64,000 bases of DNA from Dimorphilus gyrociliatus. Its lineage: Eukaryota > Annelida > Polychaeta > Dinophilidae. Location of the stretch: contig CAJFCJ010000007.1 in NCBI GenBank assembly GCA_904063045.1, forward strand, positions 926,819 through 990,818, read 5' to 3'. The notes under the pieces are model-generated. The model was not told where the DNA came from. It searched no databases and worked only from the letters and a program-made list of their open reading frames with translations. Below, one piece after another: positions 1 through 13,400 of this stretch (its first letter is position 1; each line of letters opens with the position of its first letter). Position numbers and translations under genes: made by a program.

Positions 1-1452
1 CAATTTTTATTACTTGCATGATTTTTTATGATGAATTGCAAATATTTTTACAGATGCAATGTAAATACATATTTTCTTGTTTGTTTTTTTTATTGAATAC
101 ATTACTTGCCAAGCAAATTGGAAACCACTTTGTATTGTTGTATATGCATAGTGTAGGATATTAATAAATTATCTACACTGAAAGTTAATCTGACAGCGTA
201 ACAGACAATAAAAAATTACCTATTGTTTACTCTTTTTACGAGTTAACATTAACAATAGCACTGACAAACACCAGACAGAAATTAGCTCTAGAATTACCCG
301 TGCAAGAGCTTTAGGCCTATATCTAACCTATCTTTGAACCCCAATGCCCCCCTGTCTTTCCCTTACCAACTAATTCCCTATCTCTATTACTATCCAGTAT
401 TTTTTTCCCCCTCCATCATTTCTATTGATTGATTACTATTTATGGAGATTCATATTTAAGCAGTTTCATTAAGTAGAAGATAAACATACAAAAAGGATAT
501 TTTAATGATCTATCAAACTTATTAAATTTAAGTATTTATAATAAAAGCAACATTAATATAAATAAATGTTATTGAAATGAGAGTAGAGAGAATAGAAGAA
601 AGTCTTCTTTCAAAAGCTATGTTAAACTAAAAACCTAGTAATAATAAAACTAGTAGTCATTCATTATTCTCCTTCCGTAATTTTTCAAATATTGTAGACG
701 AAATAGTGATTTCGTAGATATGTTATTTGTTGTGCAAATAGGCTTGAAGATTAGTTATTTAATAAGATATTTCAAGTGCCAACGCAGAAGATTTTGTTGT
801 TAAGTGGACAAAAATAGAAAGAAGTAGATAGAATGATTACAAATATAAAGCAATATGCATAACTACAAGTTTTAAGTATCTATATTTAGGATGCTTTAAG
901 GCTGTTGTCTTTGTTCTATAAATGAGGCGTAACATTTGACTAATATGTTCATACAATATCTTTATTAAAGTAAGATTATTAGTTTGAAGAATTAATGAAT
1001 ATATATATATATTATATATAAAAAAGACGTATACATAAGTAAGTATATACGAATTATTATCATTGTTACACATATATATATATATATAAAATAATTAGGT
1101 CATGCTTACTGAGAATAGGAAAGTTTTTTTGACCAGAAACAAGACAAAAAACTGAACAACAATTTTTTCACGGCAAAAATTGTATAAAAAATACTGTACA
1201 AGTAAAGTGTAAAACAGGTAATGTTTTTCGCTACTTTCCAGAACAGCAATTTCCTTAAAATTAAAAGAAATAAAGTAGTCAAAGTATTAAAAAAGAGCCA
1301 TTACAATGATGAATATGAATATATATATATATATATATATATACAGCTGTATATATATATATAAATTTATATATAGCTATCACTTAGCACCGAAAACACA
1401 AATTTTGGTCTATCTGTTGGAGAGCTTTAAAAAAAAAATAGAGTTAATTTTG
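1..1452. other. AT-rich non-coding flank downstream of the cadherin gene
   Basis: No coding exon is supported here. The stretch is the 3' side of the minus-strand cadherin gene, so its right end probably holds that gene's 3' UTR. It contains AT dinucleotide runs near 1000-1020, 1072-1088 and 1318-1345, and an 18-base exact match to the reverse complement of a universally conserved 18S rRNA segment at 281-298, which is discussed separately. The longest open frame (837-1073) is low-complexity Tyr/Ile/Leu sequence from AT repeats and is not credible. Confidence 0.6.
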
Positions 1453-4400
1453 TCAACGATCCATTTGACGAGCTGAGTACATATCGGCCAACCGCTGGAA
1501 TCTAGGTCCCCATTCTCCCAAATAATCGTAGCAATGTTCGGTTTCGTCTGAAGCAGCTGTTGAGGCTAAGGACGAAAGTGAATCACAAACTGATCCCTCA
1601 CCCTCGTAAGCATACGGCCTAAGGCTGTCGTGTGGGGGAGCTGAGACGTCCTGATCCGCCTCTGCTACTCGAGCACATATAAAATCAGCTACGTCCGCTC
1701 CCGGTGGTGGAACACGTGGCTGTCTTCTCCTTGGAGGATATTCCTCATTCGGTACATCTATACTCTTTGGTTTTTGCATTTTCTTCAAGGGTATACTCTC
1801 TAATGACGGTTTATAAGCGTTTTGATCTTCATCCCCAACACCATCTTCTTCATATCGAATTATATTCTCTCTAACATCGTCGTCTGGATCAACTCCGTGC
1901 ATATATGTTTTACCATTGACATGGTTAGCTTTGTAATTGCGGTGTTTGTACCTAGAATAGACTATAAGGATGAGTATAATCACTAATACGGCTATTGCGA
2001 GAATGCAAAATATAATGCCAAATATTGCACCCGTCGTCATTAAAGAGCTATCCATAAGCTCTTGCCTATTACATTCTTCGCCGGTCCATCCTGGATCGCA
2101 ATCACATTTATAAGACCCTATGGTATTTCGACAAGTACCGTGGAGACCACAAGGTCGGAAGAGTGTTTCGCATTCGTTAATATCCGTACAAGTCGTTACT
2201 GATTCTTGCTTATAGGATTCGTATCCATCTGAACATAAGCACTTTCCAGCCCTCCACAAATCTTTACAATGTAAAGGATCTAAGCACATTAACTTTTTAC
2301 ATCCGTCACTTCTGCAATGATCTTTAATCTCATTTTCCGAAGCAATATATGCGGCGAGGTCACTCATGCTCTCTGAAGTGGTCATCTGGAGAGGTTCTCC
2401 ATCGTATCGAACGTCGTCAATGCAAGAATTTTGCAAATCATATTCAACGATTATTTCAAATTCTCTAGGAAATTTTACCAAACCACCAGCGAAAAAACTC
2501 CCCTGACTCAATAGGATATGAATACGGCCTGAAAAATGACGGTGGACCACGTGAATGTCATCTAAACTGAGCCAGACGTCCCCGGAGTACCGTTCCACTT
2601 TGGCTACATGCCAGACGCCATCTGCGACATCAACATCGTCAATCCTAACATTTTTCTCACCAGATCCAGCATTAAATTTAAATCTCAATCTCCCTCTATC
2701 AATTTCTAAGATTACGTATTGAGACTTGTGGATATTTGATGCCATCCATAAAACTCCTCTTGTGCTTCTTGTGCGGAACCTCAATTGCAGTAATGTGCGT
2801 TCAGTGAAGCGTCGAACAATTGACTCGTAGAATGAATCGGTGAATCGCCATTCGATAAAGCTCTTTTCTCCAAAATCTCTGACCATAGTAGGAGTTTGAC
2901 ACTGATTACCACGCCACCCAGGTTCACATTGGCACTTGAAGCTGCTCTTTATAAAAGATCCAACACATTTTCCATTTTTACCGCAGTAGCCTAGCTCATT
3001 CTCTGCTGTCCTACCGCAAACGGAATCCTCGCGATAGCAACCATCTTCGGCGTTTTCCTGTTTTCCAGTATCTCCAATATAAAGGTCATATAGTTTTCCG
3101 TTGTGCTGAAGCTCCTTGATGCATCCTTTAAATCCGTACTTATAAACCTGGTGCGGATATGAAGGTGTCCTGTGATCTGTAGCTCTTCCTCCTAATTGCA
3201 ACGGTGTATTAACATTTAGCAGTTTCATTGTACCGGGTAGTCGGGCGGATTGTTCGCAAATAGAGTTAACAACTTCGTTATCAAAATCATTTTTTTCACC
3301 AGTTAGCGCACGACAGGAATCAATAATGACCCGGACGAACGGATGCTCTATAAACGTATCTAATCGATGCCAATTTCCGTCATTCAACGTTTTACCATTG
3401 GTGAAATGGATTTTTGCTTCGCCCTGACCAAGGTTAACACGGACTTTTGGAAGCCCATCTACAAGTTCAATAATTACATAATCATTCGGTTCAGCATTTG
3501 ACTGGGTAGGCCCATTGTAAAGCAAGAGACCATCAGGTGAGGTAGTTATAAATTTGAAATTAATGTGAGATTTATCGCATTGTAGAAGAGGGCTGTACCA
3601 TGCGAAAGAAGATTGACCAGAGAAAGAATGAGCAGTCTGTTCACATCTTGGCCCATCAAATCCTTTGGGACACCGACACCTAAATCCTTTAACCTTTTTA
3701 TCGTATGGTTGAACGGGTACACACACTCCTCCATGTAAACAAGTATCGTATTCGCATCCTGTTTTTTCAAAAGATTTCTTGCATGCACAAATTGCTTTTG
3801 TGATGGCGTTTACCCCAATCATAGACGTCGTATTTGTATTGACCAAAAGAGGCCGTTCCTTATCGATTATTATCTTGTTAAAGCAAGCTTCTCCGCCGCA
3901 AACGTTTTCAGAAGAACATTCATCGACCGGAGATTGCAGAATTTTTACATTTAAAGACTTTTCTAAGTGCTCCCGATGTTTGTTGACCAATCCGTTTAAT
4001 TTCACAGGGGAGTACCATGGACTTCCGTGAGCCGCCCAGAAAACGTCAGTAGTACGAAAAAGTTTGTTGTGATTTTTAACACTGAATATTAGAACATTAT
4101 CGAGGGCTGTATTCACGACTGTGGCCAAGCGATGTCTCAGTTTATCATAAAGACTATATTGTCGACTAGAATCGTCCACTTTGTCAATCAATTCTTCGGC
4201 TGTTATTCCAGAGAGACGGATAGAGCCTGCAGAATCGACCGCCTCAATGGGAATATCGAGGATACGCACATGAGCCGTTGAAGTAACGCTTAAGTCCTTT
4301 CTGCGATCTAAAACTTTAACCTTTAACTTATAAAGGCCCTTTCCTAATGACTTTTTTAAGTTCAATTGACCCGTCCTTTTGTTCAGGCTAAATATCAAGA

Positions 4401-7400
4401 TATAAATATTAATTTTTTGAAGAACAATCAATAATCATTCAAAACTCACTCAAACCATCGTGACAAAGACCGGTCAATCAATTCAAATTCTTTATCATCT
4501 CTATCCCAATCATCCTCGTCTCTGGCATAGACGTGTCCTAGAGGCGTGTCTATATAGGCATCTATTAACAATTTAACAAAAATTAGTAGAATTTCTTTTA
4601 TAGATTATTCTTATAAAAAAAAAGTGCTAATGATTGATAGTGAGATTTCCCCGCATTAAGTTGATTATTAATATTTCATGCTGAGATATAACCCCATAAA
4701 TAAGTCTGACGAGATTTAAAGTAAATTCGGTATTCGGTTTCTCTATAAATAATCTTTGATGACAAAATCCTTTAGTAATAGGGGAGAAATTCCTTACAAA
4801 ACGTTTTCTGTAACTAATTTAACGAACAATTATTACCTCAAAGGAAAAACGTATTCCTTAAAAATCGGAAATTGTTTATCACTAATGATAGAACTTTTCA
4901 GAACATGTACTAAATCAAGTACTCTAAAGAAGTACAAAATTAAAAAAAGAGAATAAAGCTTATTTGTGCTATTTATGAAATATAGACTAAAATTTTCTTG
5001 TAATATTTAAACAAATGCGGAAAGTTGTGTTTTTGCGGAGTCAAGTAAATAGCCAAAGTGTCGAAATTTTACGTCAACAAAATCCAATAACTGGTAAACA
5101 AGTTTTTTTAGACTAAAAGGAAAAAAAGTACTTAGACAAAGTAAAAACACACTTTAAATGAAAAAATAGTGAGAAAAGGAGAAAGAATAATGCTATAAAA
5201 CGTTTATAAATAAAGTGAACTATAGCTTTAAAAGTGTCTTTCACCGCATTCTACCCAAATATGCAAGATTCAGTGATGGGAGCTCATGAATATTTATACA
5301 TAACCAACTTCTATTGAAGCTATACAGTTAAAAACGTAGATGAATGTTTTCTTTTTCGCTTCGTGAATCGTTTCGAAGAGCGAGATAAAGAAAACAATTC
5401 ATTCGCGTTTCAATACGACATTTACCACTTTAATGCATTTATATACAGAGATAGAGCCTTACCCTTTTTCCAGCCTATTGTATTATCGAGAATAATAAGA
5501 AGATATGATAATATTTACTTAAAATTAAAATATTCTTGAAATACGAACCTCCATAGCTATACATAGTAATGTCCTTATGTCCTGGATAGTGATCATTATC
5601 GTTTACATCTCCAATCGTTACGGTTAAAGTGTTTGTTCCAGTTTGGGGAGATTTGCCGTTGTCTACCATAACGATAGGAACCAGATAATATTTTTGGCGT
5701 TCACGATCGAACTGTTTCTTCGTGCTCAGAATTCCCATTCCAGATCGGCCAGAGCATTTATCTAGAACGGTAAAGGCGTTAGTGACATAAAATATTCAGG
5801 ACCTGCCTCTGAGACTACGAAATAAACGACTCACTGGGATGAAATTCAAGAGCAAAATCATCAGCCGTAGGATTCTGAGCCGATGGTGGTAAATAAAATT
5901 TAAAAGGAGGTCCATTTTCGGATGAGTCCTTGTCAATTGCACTAAACCGAACAAAAAAGAATCAATATAATGCGTGAGGTAATTTAAAAAAGGAATTTTA
6001 AGATGCTTTATTTTTCTGTGAGAGTGCCGCCCCATTGGTTTTCACGGGTATCAATTAAGCTCTAATCTCTCAAAGGAGTTTACTGTAAAATTGATTAATT
6101 CTGCGTTCCAGAATCTTAAAATTCAAACAAATTTCGCCAATCTTTTAAGAATGAATAATATTTTGTTTTTTTTGTTTTGTTTTAATTATGTCTAAAAATT
6201 ATACACTGACAAAAATTCAGTGTATTTGTATTCTCTCTGCCTACAGTTCAAATGAGCTTCGAGAATGGATGCATTAATTGCTATTATTTCCTATAATTAC
6301 ACTGGAATCAGGTTAATGTAAATCGAATGCTTACCAGAATCTCAATACTTCTATTCCTATACCCTGGTTTTCCATAACGACCGGCTGGTAATCCTTCGCA
6401 AATTGTGGTGGATTATCATTGACGTCTTCTAAAATTATATTTAATTGAGAGGTTCCCGTCCTGCGGGGCGTACCTCTATCAACCGCAAGGATGTTAATAA
6501 AGTAATGCGTGTGAAACTCTCTATCCAAATTTTTAGCTATTCGAACTTTTCCGTCTTGACTTATATTGAAAAAACCTTTTGGATCTCCGTTTGCCTCATA
6601 AGATCTTCCTCTTTCAACCCTATATTCAATTTCTTTATTCCGACCGCTATCCCTGTCTTCGGCCTCAAAAGTAGCGATGATTGAGCCAACTGATTTATCC
6701 TCTTTAAATTCTCGTTTTATTATTCGAGGAGGTAAAAATACGGGCGTTTCATCATTGGCGTCCTCTACTTTAATAGTAATGAATGCTTTGTCAGAATGAG
6801 ATGGATCGTTATCAGTGACTTCAACAGTTAAATTAAAGTGAGAAGAGTACTTTTGTGACAATTCTTCATAATCGACTTTACGATGAACTTTCAAGACTCC
6901 CGTATTTGTAGCTCGAATTGTGTCAATTTTAAAGTAAGTTCTATCTTTTTGAATTAATTCGTAATGGAGTTCAGCGTTAGCTCCTATGTCGTCATCTATG
7001 GCTGAAACTGATATAATACTCGTTCCTATATCATAGTCTTCGCTCATTGTTGCATAGTATTGGCGTTTAACAAACTTTGGAGCCTTATCGTTAATGTCTT
7101 TGACATTAATACGAAGCAACATTGATGACTTTTGCTTGGGTCGTCCATTATCACTAGCTTCAACAGTTATTTCATAATAATCTTTTTTCTCTCTATCGAT
7201 TGTATCACCGACGTTTGTGCGTACGTCTCCCGTGGTTGGGTCGATACTAAACATTTGTCTAGGGCCTCTCATTATATTTTTCCTGATCATGTAGTCAATT
7301 TTGGCATTCATTCCACGGTCTGCATCAGTCGCTCTAATAGTTGTAACAATTTCATTTCGCTTTCCATTTTCTCGAACCCAGGCTTCCGGGTATTCCTGGA

Positions 7401-10400
7401 ATACTGGCGGATTATCGTTCACGTCCAAGGGCCAAACTTGAACCTCAGCGTAACCTGTCAAAGAAGTTGGAGAGCCAGACTCATCGTGAGCTAAAACGTT
7501 GAAACTCCACATTTCTCTTCCTGGTGGTTCTCTATCCAAAGGTTTTGTCAAATACAAATAGCCATTTTTTCGGTCAATTGAGAAATACCCCTCATTAAAA
7601 AATTGACCTGTAATGCCGTACGTAATTTGCCCATAATGTCGACCTCTGTCTGGGTCTGTGGCACGAACCCTACCAATTCGAAGAGGTCTCGATTTTGATG
7701 CTTTAGCATTTTCATAAACATGAGTTATGTTATATAGTAATCTGTCAAATACTGGTGGATTATCGTTTACATCTTCTACTTTAATCTCAATGTGGGTGTT
7801 GCTCATATGTTTGCCGTCAAAAACTCTATATTCTAGTTGATAGAACTCTTTCTTTTCGTAATCTAATGAATTTCTTACTCTGATTTCGCCCGTATGAGAT
7901 ACAACCTCAAAGACATTATTGTCGTTTCCACTCACTATAGAATATGATAGTTCTGGATCAACGTCTCTGTCGTCCGCCGTTACCCTCATAATAGTATGAT
8001 TTGGCTCGACATTCTCTTTAACAACAGCCCTTTCCATTCTCTTTCTAAAGAAAGGAATTTCATCATTCTGATCCGTGATGTGAATAACGACTTCGGCGTC
8101 CACCCTATTTGGAGAATTCATTACTTTAGGCCTATCTGACATTGCTCCATCAAGGGCGGTCACTGTTATATAATACAAATGTTTCGTTTCTCTATCGAAA
8201 GTGTCTTTTGTTGTTATTAATCCAGTTTTTGTATCTATGTCAAATAAATGTACATCTTGGTGTAAGTTATAGATAGGCTTCTTTAATGCGTAAGTGATCT
8301 CTTTGAATGCTGGAGTTGAATCACGATCGGTTGCAGTTACACTGATAACGGGAGTGCCTGGTTTCGAATTTTCGGCTACAGATCCTTGATACCGTCCATT
8401 TTCATCTAAGCCTATGAATTGAGGGATTTCATCGTTCTTATCACGAACATGTATCTCTATTCTGGTAACATTACGCAACGCATGAGTTGCTTTGTTTACA
8501 GCTCGAACTGTGAGTGTATACTTCGGTACTGTTTCATAATCTAATGCTTTATACGTTAAGATCTCTATAGCATTTTGCGTATCATCTGGTCGAGAGAAAA
8601 AACTTCGAGGGTTATTTGTTTCTGGAGAAACTCCTTCCTCCAAGGTGTAACTGACCAGAGTATTTTGGCTTCCGGAAGTTGCCTTTAACGTGCATACTAG
8701 ATGATTTTGTTCGACGTTTTCATCAACGTAAAATTTACCGCTGATGGAATCCTCATTCCATTGCGGATATGTATTCTCACCAGACCGAATGATTTGGATT
8801 GATACTCTAGCAGTGGAACTTCTCTGTTCTTTGCCTTTATCTTCAGCAACAACTGTAATATTTTCGTATTGCCCTGGTATTCCTATAATTGGTTCTTTCA
8901 AGGTTATCCATCCCGTTTGAATGTTGACACGGAAGTATCTAGAGTGCGACTTCAATAAATATCGCACTCGGCCGTTTTCATTAGCATCCTTGTCAGTTGC
9001 ATGCACTTGTATGATCTTTGATCCAACTCGCCTACTCTGATCAATCGTTGCTTCATACCTTGGCATATCGAAAACGGGCTCATGGTCATTAATATCATCA
9101 ATTCTTACGCGGAATGTACAAAATCCAGCTAAACTTGGTTTACCCTTATCGACAGCCTTAACGGTAACACCTAAATCATATACTCCAGTCTGTTGTTCTC
9201 TATCAAAAATCTCCTCTGTTTTTAACGTACCAGTTATCGAATCTATAGAAAATTGAGCATTTTTTGTACTTTTTACAATGGAATATGTCACTTCGCCATT
9301 TTCTTCCCAGTCCTTATCCGTAGCCTTTACTTGAAATACAGTTGTTCCAACTTTACTATGTTCTTTCACAGAAGGCCTATATTGAGAGCACTGTTCAAAT
9401 TTTGGAGCATTATTATTAACATCCTTAAACTTGATTTTGACTATTCCATAAGATGTCAATCGGCGTCCACCTTTACAGCATGATCCATCATCTGTCGCCG
9501 ATACATTTAGCGTATATTCGTTTCGGCTTCGTTCAGCTAAAGGCTTCTCCAGAGTAATTTTGCCACTATTTTTATCAAGTTTAAACAAGCCATCGTAAGA
9601 ATATAGAGAAGTTTGTCCGGCGAATCCAAATGTTATGTTATCACCATCTGGATCGTAAGCTTGAATGACGTGTATATCAGTGTAGGGTGGGGTATCTTCA
9701 TTCACTTGAACTGTTTCGACCCTCTGCGAAAATTTATTGCATCGATTACTAAAGTGAATAATAGATGACGACCACCGCCTATGAAGGAGGTTACATAATT
9801 ATTATTCGTTGCACGAATCGACAAAATTTTCTCCAAACAAAACTAATCAGAGCATAAATTTCGCCTATCGATTTCCATCGCGTCGTCGAGATGTTTATTT
9901 TCGTGAAAAATTGGAACGGCCTCCGAGATAAACTAGTATTTATGGGCTACAGGCTGTTTGCACACTACACTATCTTTTAGTTTGTTGATTTGGCGAAGGC
10001 TAGTGGAAAAATAATTCTCTTCAAATGTTCACCAATCAACCTTTTAATGCATTTAGCTTTTTACGCTCAGTAAAAAAACCTTTATCAGTGTTCAGCTGAG
10101 CGAAATGTCACAAAACAAAAATAATGTTAAAACAGGTAATGCGATCGGAGTTTGCAAAAGAAAATTCTAGCACTTTGTGTAATCTTTCATCAGAGTTGCT
10201 ACAACAATATTTACCAGTACATTAGACATCAGTTGCCTAGCTTTTAATATTTCTCAGATGAATCTGTATGTTTTCCAGTTTGTAGTACCGACACTCGTGT
10301 CTATCTGCTTTTATAAGATCTACCTTTCTTAAATCAGCATTAATCACAATTTATAGTACAGGTGCATATTATAATCTGCTTTTATTTTTATAACTACTTT

Positions 10401-13400
10401 TTAATTGAATTTAACGATATAATTAACGTTTTTGCTTTTCAATTGAGCATGTCCTTCACTAATCGGTTAGTGTAATTGACATAAAGCTTTGGAAGGCTAG
10501 TGTAAACCCAGCGTGACTAGCTCAAAGCTAAAATTAATCTTACTTTGTTTATAAAGAGGCCGTTACCTAGGTGGCGTTACTGAAAGCAGTGGTCTTAAGT
10601 ATATTATCTATGATATTTAATACCCTTTATCTTAGAGAAAAGCACCACCCTCAGATGATATACCATGCATTAATCAAAAGTCCCATAAGCAAAACCAATA
10701 GTTAAGATATTAATGCTCTTAATTAGAAAAAGACATTTAGTTTCATTTAAATACTTCAATAAAATTGTCAATATTAATAGAAATTGGAATCAGAAATCCG
10801 TTAAATTGAGCGAGCTGTAAAATAAAGCCACAACATGAAAAATTAAACAAAGCAAGCACAAATTTACCTCGTTCATGAACTGAAAAAGATACGTCAAACT
10901 ATATCATAAAGGTTTTTGATAAAGTAATATAACGAAGGCGAGACAATCGCTGACTGTGACATTTACAATATTTATTATGTTAAAAGTCGTGCGAAAAAAA
11001 ACTGACAGAAATTGAATATAATTTCTATACATCTAAGACATTTTGCCTATTTCCTATTATTAATATAAGAGTTGTACCTGGAAAACTGGAGCTTCGTCGT
11101 TTATATTAATAACCTTAATTCGAACCATTGCCTCTCCCGACAATCGGGGATTTCCGTGATCCCTTGCTGTAATAGTAAAATTATAGACGTGGTTTGGCAG
11201 CCGGTCATAATCTAGTCGCCTGAATGGGAAAAAAAATGATATTTATTTATTAATATATACAGTCTTATATTAATGGTTGCGTATGGGGTATATTGTATAT
11301 AAGGACAATTTTCGGCTTTATCTGCTTGAGGATATTGGTTTCAAGATGCGTTTGAGCGGATAAAGTTTCGAATTAAAGCAAATGCTTAAAGGCATCTGAA
11401 TAGTTTTGACACCTTTCTCCTTGAAAGTGCACGCAAATATTTTGCTGCCTAATCCTTACGTTTGCAATTCGAGAAAGTGAATATTTATCTTTCGAGTAAA
11501 CAACAAAGACTTTATTCCCTTAAACCGCTTGATATTTAGGTAATATGCACAGAGTTATACGCTTGAAGACGAATTGTCTTTTATTTGTATGCCTTGGATA
11601 GTTTTAACTTACTATCTGCCAGTATTTACTTATGTACGCTATACTCTATTTATGAATCATAGAATGAAGTCTTTTAAGGCTCAGTCTGCGATAAAAAGAA
11701 TGTAACAACTTGTTGATAAACGTAATTTTAATGAACATTTTACGGTCAATAAATTCTTATTAATATTTAATGGTCGATTTGCTATTTTATACAATGTAAT
11801 GAATACTTACTCTTTTGTAACAATTCTGCCCATATTGTTCCTAGAGATCACACTGAAATTTGGGTCACTTACAGAATATTCTAATTGAGCATTCGTTTTC
11901 GAGTCGGCATCGTAGGCGGACACTGGAGAAAAAACAGCTTTGTACAAGAAAACATCAAAAGAATAGCGTAATTGCAGGGCAAAGAGACCCCAAGAGGGTC
12001 GTTATGCGTGCTTTTTCATCTGTGAAACACTTCGATACAGCGTTATAGTCAATCAGAGTTGGCCTTTTTTTGTGTTAACAAAAGTCAAAGAAGAATGGGG
12101 GATGAACTTACCCACAAGTATATTTTTCTTTAACTCAGCGTTTTCGAATACTGGTGGTGGCGTATATTGAGAAAGTGGAAAAATAGGCGAATTATCATTG
12201 ACGTCGATAAGTGAGACGATAAGAGATACTTGGCTAGTTCGAGGCGGACTAGAAGATTCCGTCGCCATTACTTTCATTACATACTTATGAGGATCCTTCT
12301 CGAAATCTAATGACTGCATTAACTTAACTGTACCAGTTGTTCGGTCTATAGAAAATTCTGTTGGATGTCTATTTTTTTCTGAGAATAGTTCGTAGGAAAT
12401 GCGCTCATTCTGGTGAGAAAAAGCCCTAACAACAATCACGACGTTTTGTTTGGGATCATTATGGTCAGTATTTTCTTTTATGCTGGCTTCGTACGAAGGT
12501 TCATAGAACTGAGGATCTAACGTTCCAACGTATATCGATAAGGCTTCAATATTAGATTTTTGCGTTTGATTTAACGGAGCAGATATATCCTGAGCTGAAA
12601 CGCCGATTTGATACATTTCAGCAGAAAAAACTCCGTCTCCGATGGTTGTGACAACTCCAGTAACTGGATCCAAAACGAATCGATCGTCACCACCTGTGTT
12701 GAAGAGGTGTATGAATAATAGTAAAATGACACTACACTATAGATGAAACGACGCCGCTTAATAACAGCGTAAACCCTCAAAATAGCTATCGAGCATTCAA
12801 ATTGCCGCCATAAAAGTCGGGGAGCAAACAATTGTCCATAAGAATGGGCTCTACAATTAAATATTTCAAGTTCAGGGCTGTCCTCTCCTATTACAGGGTA
12901 TTATTAACATTGTATCCTTTCTAAACTGTTCTTTTCCCCAGCTAAAATTAAATATTAACATGTCGAGCTTATTATTAATTGTCCATACTACTGCCCACTA
13001 CTCAAGAATTCAATGATGCAGAAATTTAACGATCAATACTGCCCAAGTTTAATGAAATCGTTCTATGGCGTGTATACTGCAATAGAAAATCTGTAAAAAG
13101 GGTCGAAGTCTTGTATGCTACTTTTAAACGATTAAGTGCACTCCTACACTAGCGCCATAGAGTTAATACACTTTTTCGCATCAATCAGCACGATTTCTAG
13201 TGGAAATTCATACTTAACGAATAAGCAAAACTATCATGGCTAATTATAAGTAAGTCTTTGCTAATTGTCGCGTGGTAAAAACTTTGCATGTCTGATAAAT
13301 ATTGGAGAATAAATTAGTGATAAATCGATTACAAGAAATAATTCTCTTTTTGACATAAGGTAATTCCCACGAAATTAACAAGATGCCGTCGTAATTCAGA

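Noticed and set aside
7132-7494. 120-codon plus-strand open frame and similar frames at 6445 and 9253
   Set aside because: Antisense shadows of the large cadherin exon.
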